Under the pieces are notes generated by a model. That model was not told the DNA's origin. It saw only the letters and a program-made list of their open reading frames with translations, and made no database searches. The position numbers and the translations under genes are program-made. A stretch of 64,000 bases of DNA, from the NCBI RefSeq assembly GCF_031755915.1, contig NC_083388.1, forward strand, positions 6,943,001-7,007,000, read 5' to 3'. The stretch's first letter is position 1. Each line of letters opens with the position of its first letter. Below are positions 50,571 through 63,738 of the stretch, one piece after another. This DNA comes from Ziziphus jujuba (lineage: Eukaryota; Streptophyta; Magnoliopsida; Rosales; Rhamnaceae).

Positions 50571-52162
50571 ATTCTAGATATCTTCCTCCTGAATTTGTTC
50601 CAGATGGAAAAAGATGTAAATAGTTTGTTCCTGATGTTATTGTATTGATCTTGTGAGTGATGTGTGTCTAGTGTCACAATCCTAAAATCTTTGTGAGAGG
50701 ATTGTTTTTTACTTTGTACCAATAGGTATAGTTAAAAGGATTTGGTTTTGTATTACACGTAAGTGTTTGATTGTTCATTTTTGGACTCAGATTCAGAAAT
50801 CTGGTCTAATGATTTATATTATGTTTTGGGAATCTTTATCTGGTCTCATGATTTATATTATGTTTTGGGAATCTTGTATTATTCTCCGCCATGATTACTC
50901 TGTATCCATTTGATAATCACAAAGGTATCAAAACGTCAAAAAGGTAAAAGAACTTGTGGTGTAAGCCCACCTGATTGGAAGTAAAAGAAGGCACCTATTG
51001 CGGCACAAATTGTAGACATTTTTTAGAGTTTAGTTTGCACTAGAACGAAGTATTTTATGTTATTTTATTGTTTATTTATTTATTTATTTTATAGTTTGGA
51101 TGTGTAGATACAAACTAGGGTTCAAGGAAACAGTGGCAAACCATAGGGTTATCAGATTAATCTTTGAATAGTTGAGTAAATTTTTAATTTGTTTTATGAT
51201 AATATTTCTGTAAATTTGAATTCAAATATATCACGCTTATTACCAATATTTCCATGAGTCTTAGTAGGTTCGAGAAAATGAATTAAAATTTGCTGATTTG
51301 ATTTGCATAACCTTCATTTTTTACAAATGAATTGATTATTAAATTGAACATGTTTTCTACATGGTTTCAACTTGGTTTGTTTTTCAGATTTTTTTACTAG
51401 CAATCTAAACCAAATTTTTTATTGATACAACGGATGAACTTATGTTAAATTAAAAAATATGAATGCTTAAATCAACTATTGCAGTATTGCTATCCTTCAA
51501 CCAAGCAATGGGATCTACAGGTCCTACATGTGGATCCCATTCATTTCTGCGAGCGAGGGCCATGCAGTTTTCTATATGGTTGGAACTTGATCTCTTAGAT
51601 TATTATTAACATTATAATAATTTAAACAAAATTGTTCGGAATTTTTAGATTGATAAAATGAATGAACTCATTTTAAAATTAAAAATATGAACGCTTAGAT
51701 CTATTGTTGCTATACTTCAATCACTCGATTGAATTTGACAAGTTACAAGCATAAATATCAAAAGAACAAAATATTCAAAGCTAACTCAAAATAAAACAGG
51801 AACAAAATATTACTATATATGAATGATAGATTCTACTGTCAGGTCCGGTTTGAAGTAAATTCATACGGTCCAAAAATATTTGGAAATTAATGGCCATTAA
51901 ATTCAAAACTTATCAAATAAACGATTCAAATTATTCCTTGCATCATTCTTTGCATCACGTGATAAAAATTTTACGGAAAACCAATTTTTGTCCCTTCCCG
52001 CTCGCACCACTTTTCCACATAAACCTCACCATTTCAAAATTCCCAAATCCAACCCAACCTACCTTCCTCTTCTCCTCCCAACCTACCTTCTTCTTCTCCT
52101 CTTCTCCTCTGCTCCCAACCTACCACCATCTCCCTTATCTCAATCCTATGAACTTGTTGCAG
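50571..52162. other. GCP2 3' flank and intergenic DNA with small duplications
   Basis: A 38-39 bp direct duplication lies at 50799-50875 (units starting ATCTGGTCTMATGATTTAT). A longer diverged duplication covers about 51410-51515 and 51620-51730, with shared text such as GATGAACTTATGTTAAATTA versus GAATGAACTCATTTTAAAAT and then TATGAAYGCTTARATC. A pyrimidine-rich, Pro/Ser/Phe-coding stretch at 52000-52140 precedes the PEPC exon. Confidence 0.5.
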
Positions 52163-52270
52163 GTTGAGATACTGAAGAGGTTGAGATGTGATGATGATAA
52201 TCGTGCACCCAGAGATGCACTGCTTATTACTATAAATGGTATTGTTGCTGGGATGAGGATTACAGGCTAA
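52163..52270 (+). pseudogene. Orphan last exon of bacterial-type PEP carboxylase (fragment)
   Basis: After TTGTTGCAG (a good 3' splice site), 35 codons and a stop read [13 protein letters not shown], then [13 protein letters not shown] and the end RITG. This is the extreme C-terminus of plant bacterial-type phosphoenolpyruvate carboxylase (PPC4 class), whose conserved end is RNTG; here the asparagine has become isoleucine, changing a tetrapeptide needed for the active site and tetramer packing. No other PEPC exon is visible within several kb upstream, where GCP2 ends at 50570. It is therefore a stranded exon fragment, probably dispersed by a duplication or a transposon. The frame is still open. 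Confidence 0.7.
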
Positions 52271-52742
52271 AATGAAGCTCCTCTCAAGCTCTTGGTTATC
52301 AACTTCTCATCTGCTACTACCTTCACCATCTCTTTTAATTTTTATTTAAATCTACTTAAAAGGTGCTCTGTTATTTTATAGAAGGCTACGTTAAGGAGTA
52401 TTATATTCATGTTGAGTAGGTTTTCTTGGAAAAAAAAAAAAAAAATTATGTACACACCCAGGTTTTGGTCACTGCAATATATGTGGTTTTGACAATGAAT
52501 GATGGATCGGATCAAAATATGTTACAGTTTTTATTCAAGTTTTGGAATTATGACCATTAAGTTTCAAAAAATTATGAAATGGGACATCATTTAGATGACA
52601 CGAAATTAAAGCAAATGTCAATTTAGTTTCTGAATATCTAACCCTGTAGAAAGATATTTAGAAGTCCATTCTTTTTCCTAATAAAATCTTGGGCAGCCAC
52701 TGTTTTTTCATGATAATGGTTGGAAATTGGGATTTTTTCTTG
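52271..52742. other. Intergenic DNA between PEPC fragment and hAT element
   Basis: The first part is probably the 3' UTR-like flank carried with the PEPC exon. The rest is AT-rich with a poly-A run at 52430-52444 and no gene. Confidence 0.5.
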
Positions 52743-52750
52743 GTTGAAAC

Positions 52751-54448
52751 CAAGGTTTAAAATATCGGATATTTCCTCGATATTTTTATTTTTTAAAAGG
52801 ATCGAAATAAAATTTAAAGTCGATATGGAAATGAATAGAATTTCCATAATATCTATTGAAATTTTCAAAAATTTGGAAAAAATTTCCATGAAAATTTCCA
52901 TAAAATATCTACATTAAATCCTTGACGATTTGGTTAAAAAATCTATAATTTTCATGAAAATTTCTGAAATTTCAAAAATATTCTATATTTTTTAAATTTT
53001 TTTAAAAAATTCATAAATATTATTGATATTTAGTAAAACTTTTTATCAAATTAACTTCATTGATAATTTTTTTTACCCTTTAATTGCTTTTTAGATATTT
53101 CGTGATATAAGCAAAGTAGAATGAATTGAATTGAATATCATTAATAAGTTCTACTTATTTATTGAATATCGATAAAGCAAAAATACAAAGATTGTGGATT
53201 TTATTTTTGAATATTGAAAATTTTAATATTTGAAACTATAATGGAAAATGATAATGAAGAGGGCAATCAAATATACCAATGGATTAGAGATGTTTATTTA
53301 GATGATCGTGAAGAGAATCCTGATCCAAAGATTGCTCAACAAGATGAAAAAGAGGGAATAAATGTTCAAAAAGTGATGCTGAAGAAGTGAATTCTAGTAG
53401 TGGTGATTAATTTCAAAGGTTTATGAGAGAGTCAACTAAAACTATTAGTGCTTCAGCTCCATCATGTGGTACGCATTCACAATTTGAAACTCTTAGTAGT
53501 CACTCTAGCTCCAAGGACAATGAAGATAACTTCAATAAATTATTTGAATTAGAAGTTTGAAGAGGTAGTGGCCAAAGGGAATCACAAAGTCAAGAAGTTG
53601 GAGTAAGCCCATTTACTGGTGAACAATATTACGCACATACAAAATAAGATGAAGATCATGGGAGTAGAGATGCAAGTTAAGGATTCGGTGCTGTCGTAAA
53701 AGACTATATACGTAATGAAAAATCTATAATGAAGATGTCACAAAAAGAAAAAGATTCAATTTCTACGAAATTTTGGATCTATGAGGGTTGGAAGTCATTT
53801 TCATAATCCTTATTCAATGGATATGTATGGAATGTCATCAAGTAAAAACTCATGGGTACCATCTCAAACTCAACCATCAGAGAGTAGTAGTTATGCACAT
53901 AGTCAACCAATAATGCAAGATCCATATAGTTGGCATATTAATAATTATATGCAAAATTATCAAGGAGATATATCTTTTTATAACTACTTCTCACATTTCA
54001 CATCTTAAAATCAAAATAAGGAAGAAACTGATGATTTTCAACACCAAGAAGTTTTATGTGGTATCAAGATGACATTTATAAATTATAATGTAATTGTAAT
54101 AATCGTTTTATATATTTTAGTTAATAAATAATTTTATCATATATGTATTTTTTGATATATTTTTATTAATAATAATTCATCTATGGTCATTAATGCTTAT
54201 TATAAATCAATTCACTAAGAAGAATATAATATCCATTCAATATTTTAGCAATTTTTATAATCAATTTGATAAGCAATCGATTAAATAAGCTAATTCTAAA
54301 GTTTTAATAAAAATTTTCACTTTTTAAAACAAATTTCCATTATTTTTTATAATTTTTTATCGATATTCGATATTTTTCTATATTTTCATAGAAATTTTCG
54401 TATTTTAAACTTTCAATATTTCCATCGATATCGACTTTTTGAACCTTA
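52751..54448 (+). mobile_element. hAT-superfamily element, internally deleted and decayed (1.7 kb)
   Basis: The left end is CAAGGTTTAAAATATCGGATAT and the right end, read inward, TAAGGTTCAAAAAGTCGATAT: an imperfect terminal inverted repeat whose outermost base differs (C versus T), just as in maize Ac. Flanks carry an 8-bp target-site duplication GTTGAAAC (52743-52750 and 54449-54456). Both subterminal zones are rich in GATATTT/AAATATC, possible transposase-binding repeats. Between about 53240 and 54005 lies a broken plus-strand reading: IYQWIRDVYLDDREENPDPK, KSDAEEVNSSSGD, SAPSCGTHSQFETLSSHSSS, ending in a Ser/Gln/Tyr/Asn-rich tail (SWHINNYMQNYQGDISFYNY). It is interrupted by stops and shifts and fits the non-catalytic C-terminal tail of a plant hAT transposase. 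The catalytic domain is gone, so this copy cannot move by itself. Confidence 0.75.
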
Positions 54449-54457
54449 GTTGAAACC

Positions 54458-56048
54458 CTATTGTTGGTTGAATGGAATTATGTTATTCTCATTGGAGATG
54501 AAATGAAAAACCGATGGTTATATCATGGACTTCCAGTTTAGCATATGAAATTTCTCAAAAATAAAAAATAAAAAATAAAAAAGTTTAGCATCTGGGAAGA
54601 AAAAAAAAAAAAAACTAAAAGCATGATTTTCTTATAAATTTTATGCCTGCCTTAAATCAATTCTGAGTTCTTTCTTATATGTGTATAGAAAATTTACTTT
54701 GGAAAGAATATTAAAAAAATAAAAAAAGGAAAAAGGAAAAAAGCCGACACTATTGTATATGTTTTTAGAAGTGCTATTTGAAAAAAAGCGTCGCTAAAAG
54801 TGTCGGATTTTCTCTTTTAGCAACGGTTTTTCATTTCCCTTTTTTTTTTTTTTTTTTAACTTAAAAGGCTGTATTTTTTTTTTGAGATGTGGAAACCATC
54901 TTGTAACCTTATCTATTCGTGCTAGCGGAAATATTTACAAGAATTTTGATGGATTTTCATAATCAGTTTTGTTTCCAGTGTGAGAAAAAAAAAAAAAAAT
55001 GAAGTTGACCCCTCCATGCTTTAGATGAACAGAGGATTTCTGCTGCAGCAACTTGGTGTCTGCTGTTAGGATTACTTGGGGAACATAATCGATTATGTTA
55101 CTTGCTTTGGTGCAGATCAGGAATATACAGCTTTTGCATAAGTCAGGCATATAAGATTGCAAGCCTCTTCTTGAAAAGATTTTAAAGAGAAATAATAGCT
55201 TGGATCATTAGAAACCTGTCACTAAGTTGCTGGAAGAATGCAACTTATATGTGTCGATATTGTTTTTACAAGATGTAATCATTCTAGTCAAGCTTATACA
55301 TATTTCCCTGGAAGTTGAGCAAGGTTGAATGCGTTTTAGCAATGTAAAGGAGGGTCAGAGTAATCAAGAAGACCGCATTCAGAACTTTGTGGATATTGAA
55401 ATTTCTCTTGGAAAAAAGCCATGGTGTTTGTTGTTCTAATCTTAGTCTGCAGCAAACACCATAGCTTTTTTTTTTTCTTTTTTTTTTTTTAATCAAAAGA
55501 TTAATTTTTTAATGGATTTAAGTTGTGGCATTCTCCTCATTTTTTGGTTCCTCGTATAGTCAACAGCTATAATATGACAATTATTTTCAATGTTTTATTT
55601 ACCAAATGACTAAACCACATATTTTAAAAAGTATATTTTATTGAGTTGCATCTGGAGTTATGTATGTACGATATATATCATAAGTGCATAATGAGGAGAC
55701 TGCTATTAGCTCAGAGGAACCAGCTGATGTCACTGCCCTGAAGCAAAGGCAGGCATGACCCAATAGTTTTTTCCCAACACAATGAAAGAAGGTAAACAAT
55801 GTGTACTGCCAGATAACCAACAAAAATACCAAGCAGGCATGCCTATAAATAACACCCGATAATTTAATTTATCTACTACTGTAGAAGACATGCACTGGGA
55901 AATTTCTACTAAAGCATGCTCTACTTGGTAGAAAGAAAATTATACAGGGAACAATAAGATCAACAGCAATGGATACCTCTATCAGTAAGAAACGAAATGT
56001 ACATCTATTACACTCAGCTACAGACTGAAAGTATTTTCCATCATATAC
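54458..56048. other. Intergenic DNA; short inverted repeat at 54789-54825
   Basis: CGTCGCTAAAAG (54789-54800) and CTTTTAGCAACG (54814-54825) form an inverted repeat of 12 bases with one mismatch; CGTTGCTAAAAG-type termini are common in plant DNA transposon remnants. The region 54935-55160 (minus) has open but unrecognised text. I could not find the C-terminal RecQ exons that should lie here if the RecQ gene were whole. Confidence 0.45.
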
Positions 56049-57149
<1,101 letters not shown>

Positions 57150-57664
57150 TCAATCCAACCCGAGGCTGCAATAGCTGGAAAATTTCCAATTGTGTTATTC
57201 AAGTTGAAACTCCTCCCCCTTACCAATTGAAATTGTTTTTGTGTAGGTCAATACCAACTACATTAACAGAACTACTACTGTCCGAATTACATATTAAAAT
57301 GAGAAGCCTGCATTGGAAAAATAAATGGCAAACCAGCATACATTCATTCCAAGAATCAAACAACACTTCATATTACAATACATGACAAGGTACGGAGTCT
57401 ATTATCATAACACAACCCTATTTTACTAAGCTGATGCCTGATAGTTTTTGCAATAAGACAGAAAAACCCAGACAACCACACCAAACTAATAAAAGAATTA
57501 TTTCCTCCAAGCTGTTGCAAGATAGTTTAACACACCCAGGGGTCATCCCTTAGTTTTCTCATGCAAACCTACCAAAACGAAACAAGTTATTAGATGAGCA
57601 GCATGTTAGTTCAAGAAAATGTTGAAAACGATAAGGAAACTATTTAGTTTTATAAGTTTTATAC

Positions 57665-59945
57665 CTGTAGAAGTAAAACTATCAGCTTCAGATTCAAATT
57701 CCGATGCTTGTTGATGATTTTCCTCATTTTGTGAGGACCTACATAGATAAGCAGCATGGTTTGTACAAGGTATGATCATTCCAATTGCATAAGTATAAAA
57801 AATAATAAATATATTAATTTATTACGGATTGTCGAGAACTGGAGAGTTTTTTTTGTCGTGTGATTGTCCAATTTTTTCATATCCCTTTACCCTCACTTGA
57901 CATGGGTCTTTCAAAGTTGAGTCATGAGTATTACTACCTTTTTCAGAAATGCATCCACTCTTCATATTGCTAACTACAGATTTAATCTTATCTAGCAAAC
58001 TTTGAAGACCATCATTCACAATTATAGCTTCTTCATTTGTTATGGCTTTATCAATGACTTCTGAAGCAAGTTGGAATAGTTTAGCTTGCCACATCAACAT
58101 TGAACTACATTTTCCACTTATTTCAATACTTTGCTTATCGGATATTATTTGAGATTTTGCAACTCTCGTCCACCTGTTCATGATATATTGATTTAGCAAA
58201 GGAATATTACCAAATAGTCGCAAGAATGCCAAAATATGTCTACATGGAATTCCTTCACTCTCAAACTTCTTACAAGTACAAGACGCATAGTTCAAAACTT
58301 TATCATAAGCAATTTCCCGAACTCTACTAACACCTTCATTTGAACTACTCTCGACCATATACATTTTGTGTGTAGCATTTTCACGAACAAGCTGTGGCAT
58401 TATTAGTAAGCTATGCCACAACTCATCTTGAAACTCAAGAAAAATCTTGCGTGTGTAAATCCCAGCCATTTGCTTTTCCATTTCCAATGGCAATTTCAAA
58501 ATAGGCTTCTCTTTAATATTAATGTGATCAGCCCGTAACTCTTCGTGACGTTGATGTGCAAGTGCCCTATTAAATCGAAGTATGAAATCCATCAATAAGT
58601 TTTTCTTCGAAACATATTTCTTGAAAAATGCATGGAAGCTTTCTGCACGTTGGCTACTTGATATTCCAGCTGAGAATATATGATTAACATATGCAGGCAC
58701 CCATCTTGAACGTATCTCAAATATTGATTTTAACCAATCATTGTCATATAGGCTTGCCTTCTCAATGGTAGTCACCCATTTTCTTTCAAACTCTTCTAGA
58801 CATTCTGATTCCCAAATGCATTGCTGGAAGTCCTTATAAAAATTTCTATAAATGATTGCATTTAAATATGTAGAAAACTTCTCAAGTATGTGCCAACTAC
58901 AATACCTATGAAATGTATTCGATAAGCTCTGAGCTATAGCCTTTGTCATTGCAGGATCTTGATCGGTAATGATCATCTTTGGATTGTTAGTAGGCATGCT
59001 CTCCTTTAATAGCTCAAACAACCAAATGAACGATTCGGTTCTTTCATCACTTAAAAATGCACATGCAAAAAGCACCGTTTGACTATGATTGTTAACCCCA
59101 ACCAAGGATGCAAATATCATACTATACTGATTAGTGTTGTAAGTTGTATCAAATACAATTATATCACCAAAACATCCATAAGCTCTTCTAGACACCGAAT
59201 CAGTCCAAAAACAACGCTTCAATTTACCAGCATCATCTACATCTATTTCAAAAAAGAAGCATGGATCCCTTTCTTACTCGGTTAGGAAATATTCTTTCAA
59301 TAGTTCGGCATCTTATTCTCTCAATTCATTATGCAACTTAGCTTCATGGTTATGGATATCCTTCTTCGTACACCCAATATTTTCTATATCTCCAGCTTCA
59401 AGTTCAAGAATACTTATTTGTTGGTGAGTTAGCACATTTGCTGCTGAAAGCTGTTGGGTTAGTGATTTTTTGGCTTTAGGCATACTATAATGTGACCTCA
59501 ATAAATGCACTCTTCGTGGGGATGATAATGAATGACTATGTTTTTCAACAAATACACTGATGACATATTTCCCTAATTTTGACCTTATCACGGCAAGTTT
59601 TGCCTTACAATTTTCTCTTGTTATACCTCGACACCTTTTTTTCTCACCATCCTTTGTAGAAGACACCCCTTCCTTATAACACACAAATTCTTTCCTTACA
59701 ACTTCATTGGTATCTTTACATCTCTTACTGGAATTGTTACAAACACTAAACCCTGCTTCTTTTGAATATTTAACGTAAAACTCATGTACCTCATCTATCG
59801 ATTCAAATTGTTGTCCAACCTTTGGTTTGCAGTTTTCCAACACTTAGGGAATGTAAACATCATCAACGGATTTCGAACATGACAGTAGGGATATTTCTTC
59901 AACTCCTATAGGATCATAATTTGCTTCTAACGGCAAATCATTCAT
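57665..59945 (-). pseudogene. FAR1-related (FRS/MULE transposase-derived) gene with three nonsense codons
   Basis: FAR1/FHY3/FRS proteins are transcription factors descended from Mutator-like transposases. From ATG 59945-59943 the frame runs to 57826, with a small further exon at 57738-57665 (joined at CC|G; SSQNEENHQQASEF). Order of domains: FAR1 DNA-binding region (about residues 38-135: EFYVKYSKEAGFSVCN, FVCYKEG, RENCKAKLAVIRSKLGKY, VEKHSHSL); MULE transposase core with acidic residues in VFDTTYNTNQY and MIITDQDPAM, and the CSWHILEKF block; SWIM zinc finger CTCKKFESEGIPCRHIL. Three TAA codons interrupt it in the same frame: 59846-59844, 59315-59313 and 59276-59274. Sequence on both sides of each stop is collinear with the family and each lies where glutamine (CAA) would be expected. 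No other shift is seen over about 700 codons. The rest is remarkably well kept, so inactivation is recent, or expression needs readthrough or editing. Confidence 0.85.
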
Positions 59946-61028
59946 GTTTCCAATATTGCAGAGCTAATTGCAATCAAATGAGCTTCCTTTCAATCACTTT
60001 CCGACCTAATAGACAGCGAAGCAAAACCATAACAAACTTTCATCAATTAACATGGTACTAAACGTTAAATTTTCACACTTAATTCAAATATGTAAACAAA
60101 AAAAATAGGAATAAGTTTATCTTTTCCAAACTCGTCAGAACATAAGTATGTAAACAAAAAACCTTGTAAAGTATGTACTAATTTAGCACTGGCAAATCTA
60201 TGCATTAATTCCCATACAATATAGCTAACCAAAACAACAGTATTAAAAAATTTTTTGTTTCATTCTCTGTTCAAACAGGTCGAGTCTATACTCTGGATGT
60301 GTTATGATATATGGCAGTAGTATAACAGTTAATTTTATCCTCTCTGACTCGCTCTCCTCTCTTCATTTAATATTCAATTACTCGAATAATTTCAATAGTT
60401 ATACTGCTCCAATCTGTTGCTGATGATATATATATATATATTCTAAATTTTGATATAGTCTAAGTTCTTTTTTATTTTTATTTTTTTTCTTTCTCTCTTT
60501 TTCTTTCCGGAAAGGAATTGATGCATATGTCCTTGTCTGTCTTTCTTCAAGCAAAATGAACATATATATATATATATATTAACTCGTTAGCTAGGTAGCT
60601 CAATTAATATAGAATCCTATATACACAATATAAATCTAATTATTCTAATCACACCCACACATACACTTGGATGGCTATATATATATGATTGAAGATGATG
60701 ATGATTCTAAATAAATAAAGAAAATGGTGAACAAAAAAACAAAATTGTGTTTAGATATGAACAAGTTTAAATGAAAATCATGCAATCTTAGAGTAGAAGG
60801 TTGTAAGAAATTTCCACACTCGCCATCACCTAATACATTGGGATTAAAGTTGATGACCTTCCCCACTTGTAACTTTGTTTCATTTTCTCAACCTCTTCAT
60901 CTATGACGTCCTACTTTTTCTTACACATGTTAATAAATAAACAGATAAACAAATAATAAACTTTCTATCTGTTAAGAACATGTCGTTTACATGCAATCAA
61001 CTATAATTTCATTTGCTAATGTTCTTTT

Positions 61029-61059
<31 letters not shown>

Positions 61060-61870
61060 TTCTTTTTTTGGTATTCAGATACTATTTAAGATGCCACATC
61101 ATCAGAATTGTACACCACACCACTTCACTGCAGTTCAATTTTTTTATTTATTCATTTTTTAAATACACAGATATATAGGATATGATGGCCTTAATTAGAT
61201 TTTCTTTTTTTCTTTTTATTTTCCTTTTAGTTACATTATTGAAGCAGAAATTTTCAAGTGACGGTGTATTTTAAAATTGGACAGGACTCAATTCAGGTTT
61301 GTAGTTATTCTTAAGAATCTTTTCTTTGCAACCAATAGTTCTACGATTAGTTCATATTTTAAGTTTTCAACAATGCAGGACTACATAAAAGAAAGTGATA
61401 ATTTGGTATCTCTTCATGATCAGATTCCTGTACAACATAAGTTGATACCGCCTTTGTTCATGTACTACATAAGTCAGAGGTATATGAAACCGAAACACTG
61501 GAGGCATTTTAAATAATATGATTTCCTATTATATGCTTGTTGGAGTAAATTAGATTCATTCATGTAGTATCAGGATTTCTTGTTTTTATGTTTTGTTGCT
61601 TAATGTTTTCATATTCTTTTGTTGAAATTTTTATATCCTACTTGATTTTTTTTTATTTTCCTCCCTTCCAAAAATATTGTTTTCTGCCGAAATTGTTCCT
61701 ATATTATCAAGATTACTTATAGTATTAGAAACTCTTCCAAGGGTGTAATTGACAAGGTCTCCAACTCAGAATGAAAAACCAGAATGAAAAAAAAAAAAAA
61801 AAAAAAAAACAAAACAAAACAAAACATGAAAACACCAACAGAGGACAGAGGTAAAATCAAAATGAAGCAA
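59946..61870. other. Intergenic DNA upstream of the FRS pseudogene
   Basis: AT-rich with (AT)n at 60427-60440, 60562-60579 and 61035-61060 and pyrimidine runs. The 59946-60060 part may be the FRS 5' UTR or an intron end. Open frames here are not convincing. Confidence 0.5.
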
Positions 61871-62150
61871 TCAAAATGAAGAAGTGGAAGGAAACAATGG
61901 CAACGAACTCACACTCCTCCGGCGAGGCACTCAGGGAGACTACTATCCGAAATGGCCCGAACGGTGGCTGGAACGGTGGAAGGGTGGAAGCAAACTAGAA
62001 GAGGATAAGAGGAAGCAGAGTAGAAGAGGAGCGAGCTGGTGCGATTGGGAATTTTGGCAAAGGTGGTTCGTGCTGGTGCGAGCGGAAGGGCCAGCTGATG
62101 CGAGCGGGAATGGCAGATTTGGGTAAAATTTCACACGTGAGTTGCTCTTC
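61871..62150 (+). other. GC-rich island with open frames on both strands, unidentified
   Basis: The stretch has clearly higher G content than its surroundings and open frames of about 80 codons on each strand. The plus-strand one begins near 61884 with repeated PERWLERWKGG-like, Trp/Arg/Glu-rich sequence. Neither matches a family I know. The reverse strand carries TTCCCGCTCGCA near 62110, text also found at 51995-52006 before the PEPC fragment. A long A run with AAAAC repeats (61786-61826) lies just upstream. It could be a promoter/leader relic rather than a gene. Confidence 0.3.
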
Positions 62151-63330
62151 AATCTGGGTCGTTCATGCCAGGTATGACAATACAATGGCTTCCCATTTCA
62201 TCACGCTTTCGGTCCTGAAATAAACATCCGCTCTGTCCTTTCTTTTTAAGTATTCTCTCTTCTTTATTTATTTATTTTTTTTTTCTTAAACTATTCTCAC
62301 TCCTCAACTATTGACCAATTTCAATTTTCTATGAATTAAGTTCTAAGTTCTAAGACTTCCAATGTTAATAGTTTGCTGACGAAATAATTTAAGCACAGAC
62401 ACTCAGCATAACTAGATATCTAATTCAAGGGATGATTTGTTTTGATGAACAAATCTTCCATTGATATATTTTATTTTTAAGAAATCAATTTTTGATTTTA
62501 AACCTCAAGTTTGGTCTTTGATTTTATTTATTGGAGAAACCTCAAGTTTTGTATTTGATAGAGATTATAGGGTGTTTTCCATTCTTAAGTTAATGGTGAT
62601 TTTGAGTTTTTTAAAACAATATAGATTCAAGCTATGGTAAATTAAAAAACAAAACAAAAAAATCGTGAATTCATAGCTTTTATAAAGGTCCTAATATAAA
62701 TTTTCTTATAGGAAGAGTGGGAGTTGAAGGGGATCGTGCATAAGTATCAATTTGCTGCTGTTGGGCTCCTCTACAAGAATCTCTCTAATTTTCCGTAGAA
62801 TTGAATTTGTAATTTTCCATAGAATTGAATTTGTTTGAAGGTTGAGATTGAATTTGTTTAAAAGTTGAGAGACCTTTGACTGGAGAATGGTGCATTGCAA
62901 TAAATATCATTCATTTTTCTCACTTAAAATAAGGAGCATCGAGTGTGCCTGGATATGAAGATAAAAATTTGATTGGCCTTGACGATAACAAATTTATGCA
63001 GTTAGATTTGATGAATTCAAAAGTTAAAAAAGTATACTTGTCAAACACATTAGCATGGGAAAAACCCTCCTATATAAATATTACATGCAGTCATGTACTT
63101 TTAAGATACACGTAGCCGGGGCAAACATAATCCAAGATTTCCCATGATAGAAGAATCATATTATATATGGATAGGTCCTAACAGAACTAAATGAAACACA
63201 CTAAACCAACAAAAGCTATAAGCTTTAAAACATAACTATAAAGCCCAAAATATAAGATCAAGTAATATTTAACTGAGCCATGATGAAATAGTATAAGTTT
63301 ATTTCATTAATGCAGGGGCCAATTTAGATT
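62151..63330. other. Intergenic DNA
   Basis: AT-rich. A short duplication TTTTCCRTAGAATTGAATTTG lies at about 62789-62832. No gene recognised. Confidence 0.5.
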
Positions 63331-63738
63331 ATTGTCCCCAACTAGTTTTTACTCTTACAACCCACTTGGAACACTCCCAGCTCGCTACAAATATGTAAGT
63401 AGCTAATAAATGACAATAGAGATTGAATGCATTTGCATGGAATAGGACAGCCAAGAGTTAAAAAACAGAAACAGCAGCAGCAGCAACTATATACAGCACC
63501 ACACATTCCAACAACACAACAGTCGTAAGAAATAAAAGTTTGTTTCTCCTTTCCCCACTCTCCCCTCACTCCTTATTTGAACTCTTGTCTTCGTTATCCC
63601 AGAGATGGATGAAGGATGGAAACTTCCCCCCAACAAACTTCTAAGGTATTTTTTCCCCACCATAATCAACCACAAGCCCAAGAGGCAAAAACGGATGCCT
63701 CTCCTTCCAGGTAGGTCAATTTGCATAGGGAAATGAGA
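63331..63738 (-). other. 3' UTR of the ARIADNE-type E3 gene
   Basis: This follows the stop codon (63741-63739). Composition is more balanced than the intergenic DNA further left, and the text includes a GCAGCA run at 63471-63485. The poly(A) site cannot be fixed; an AT-rich drop-off near 63330 is my guess. Confidence 0.45.
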
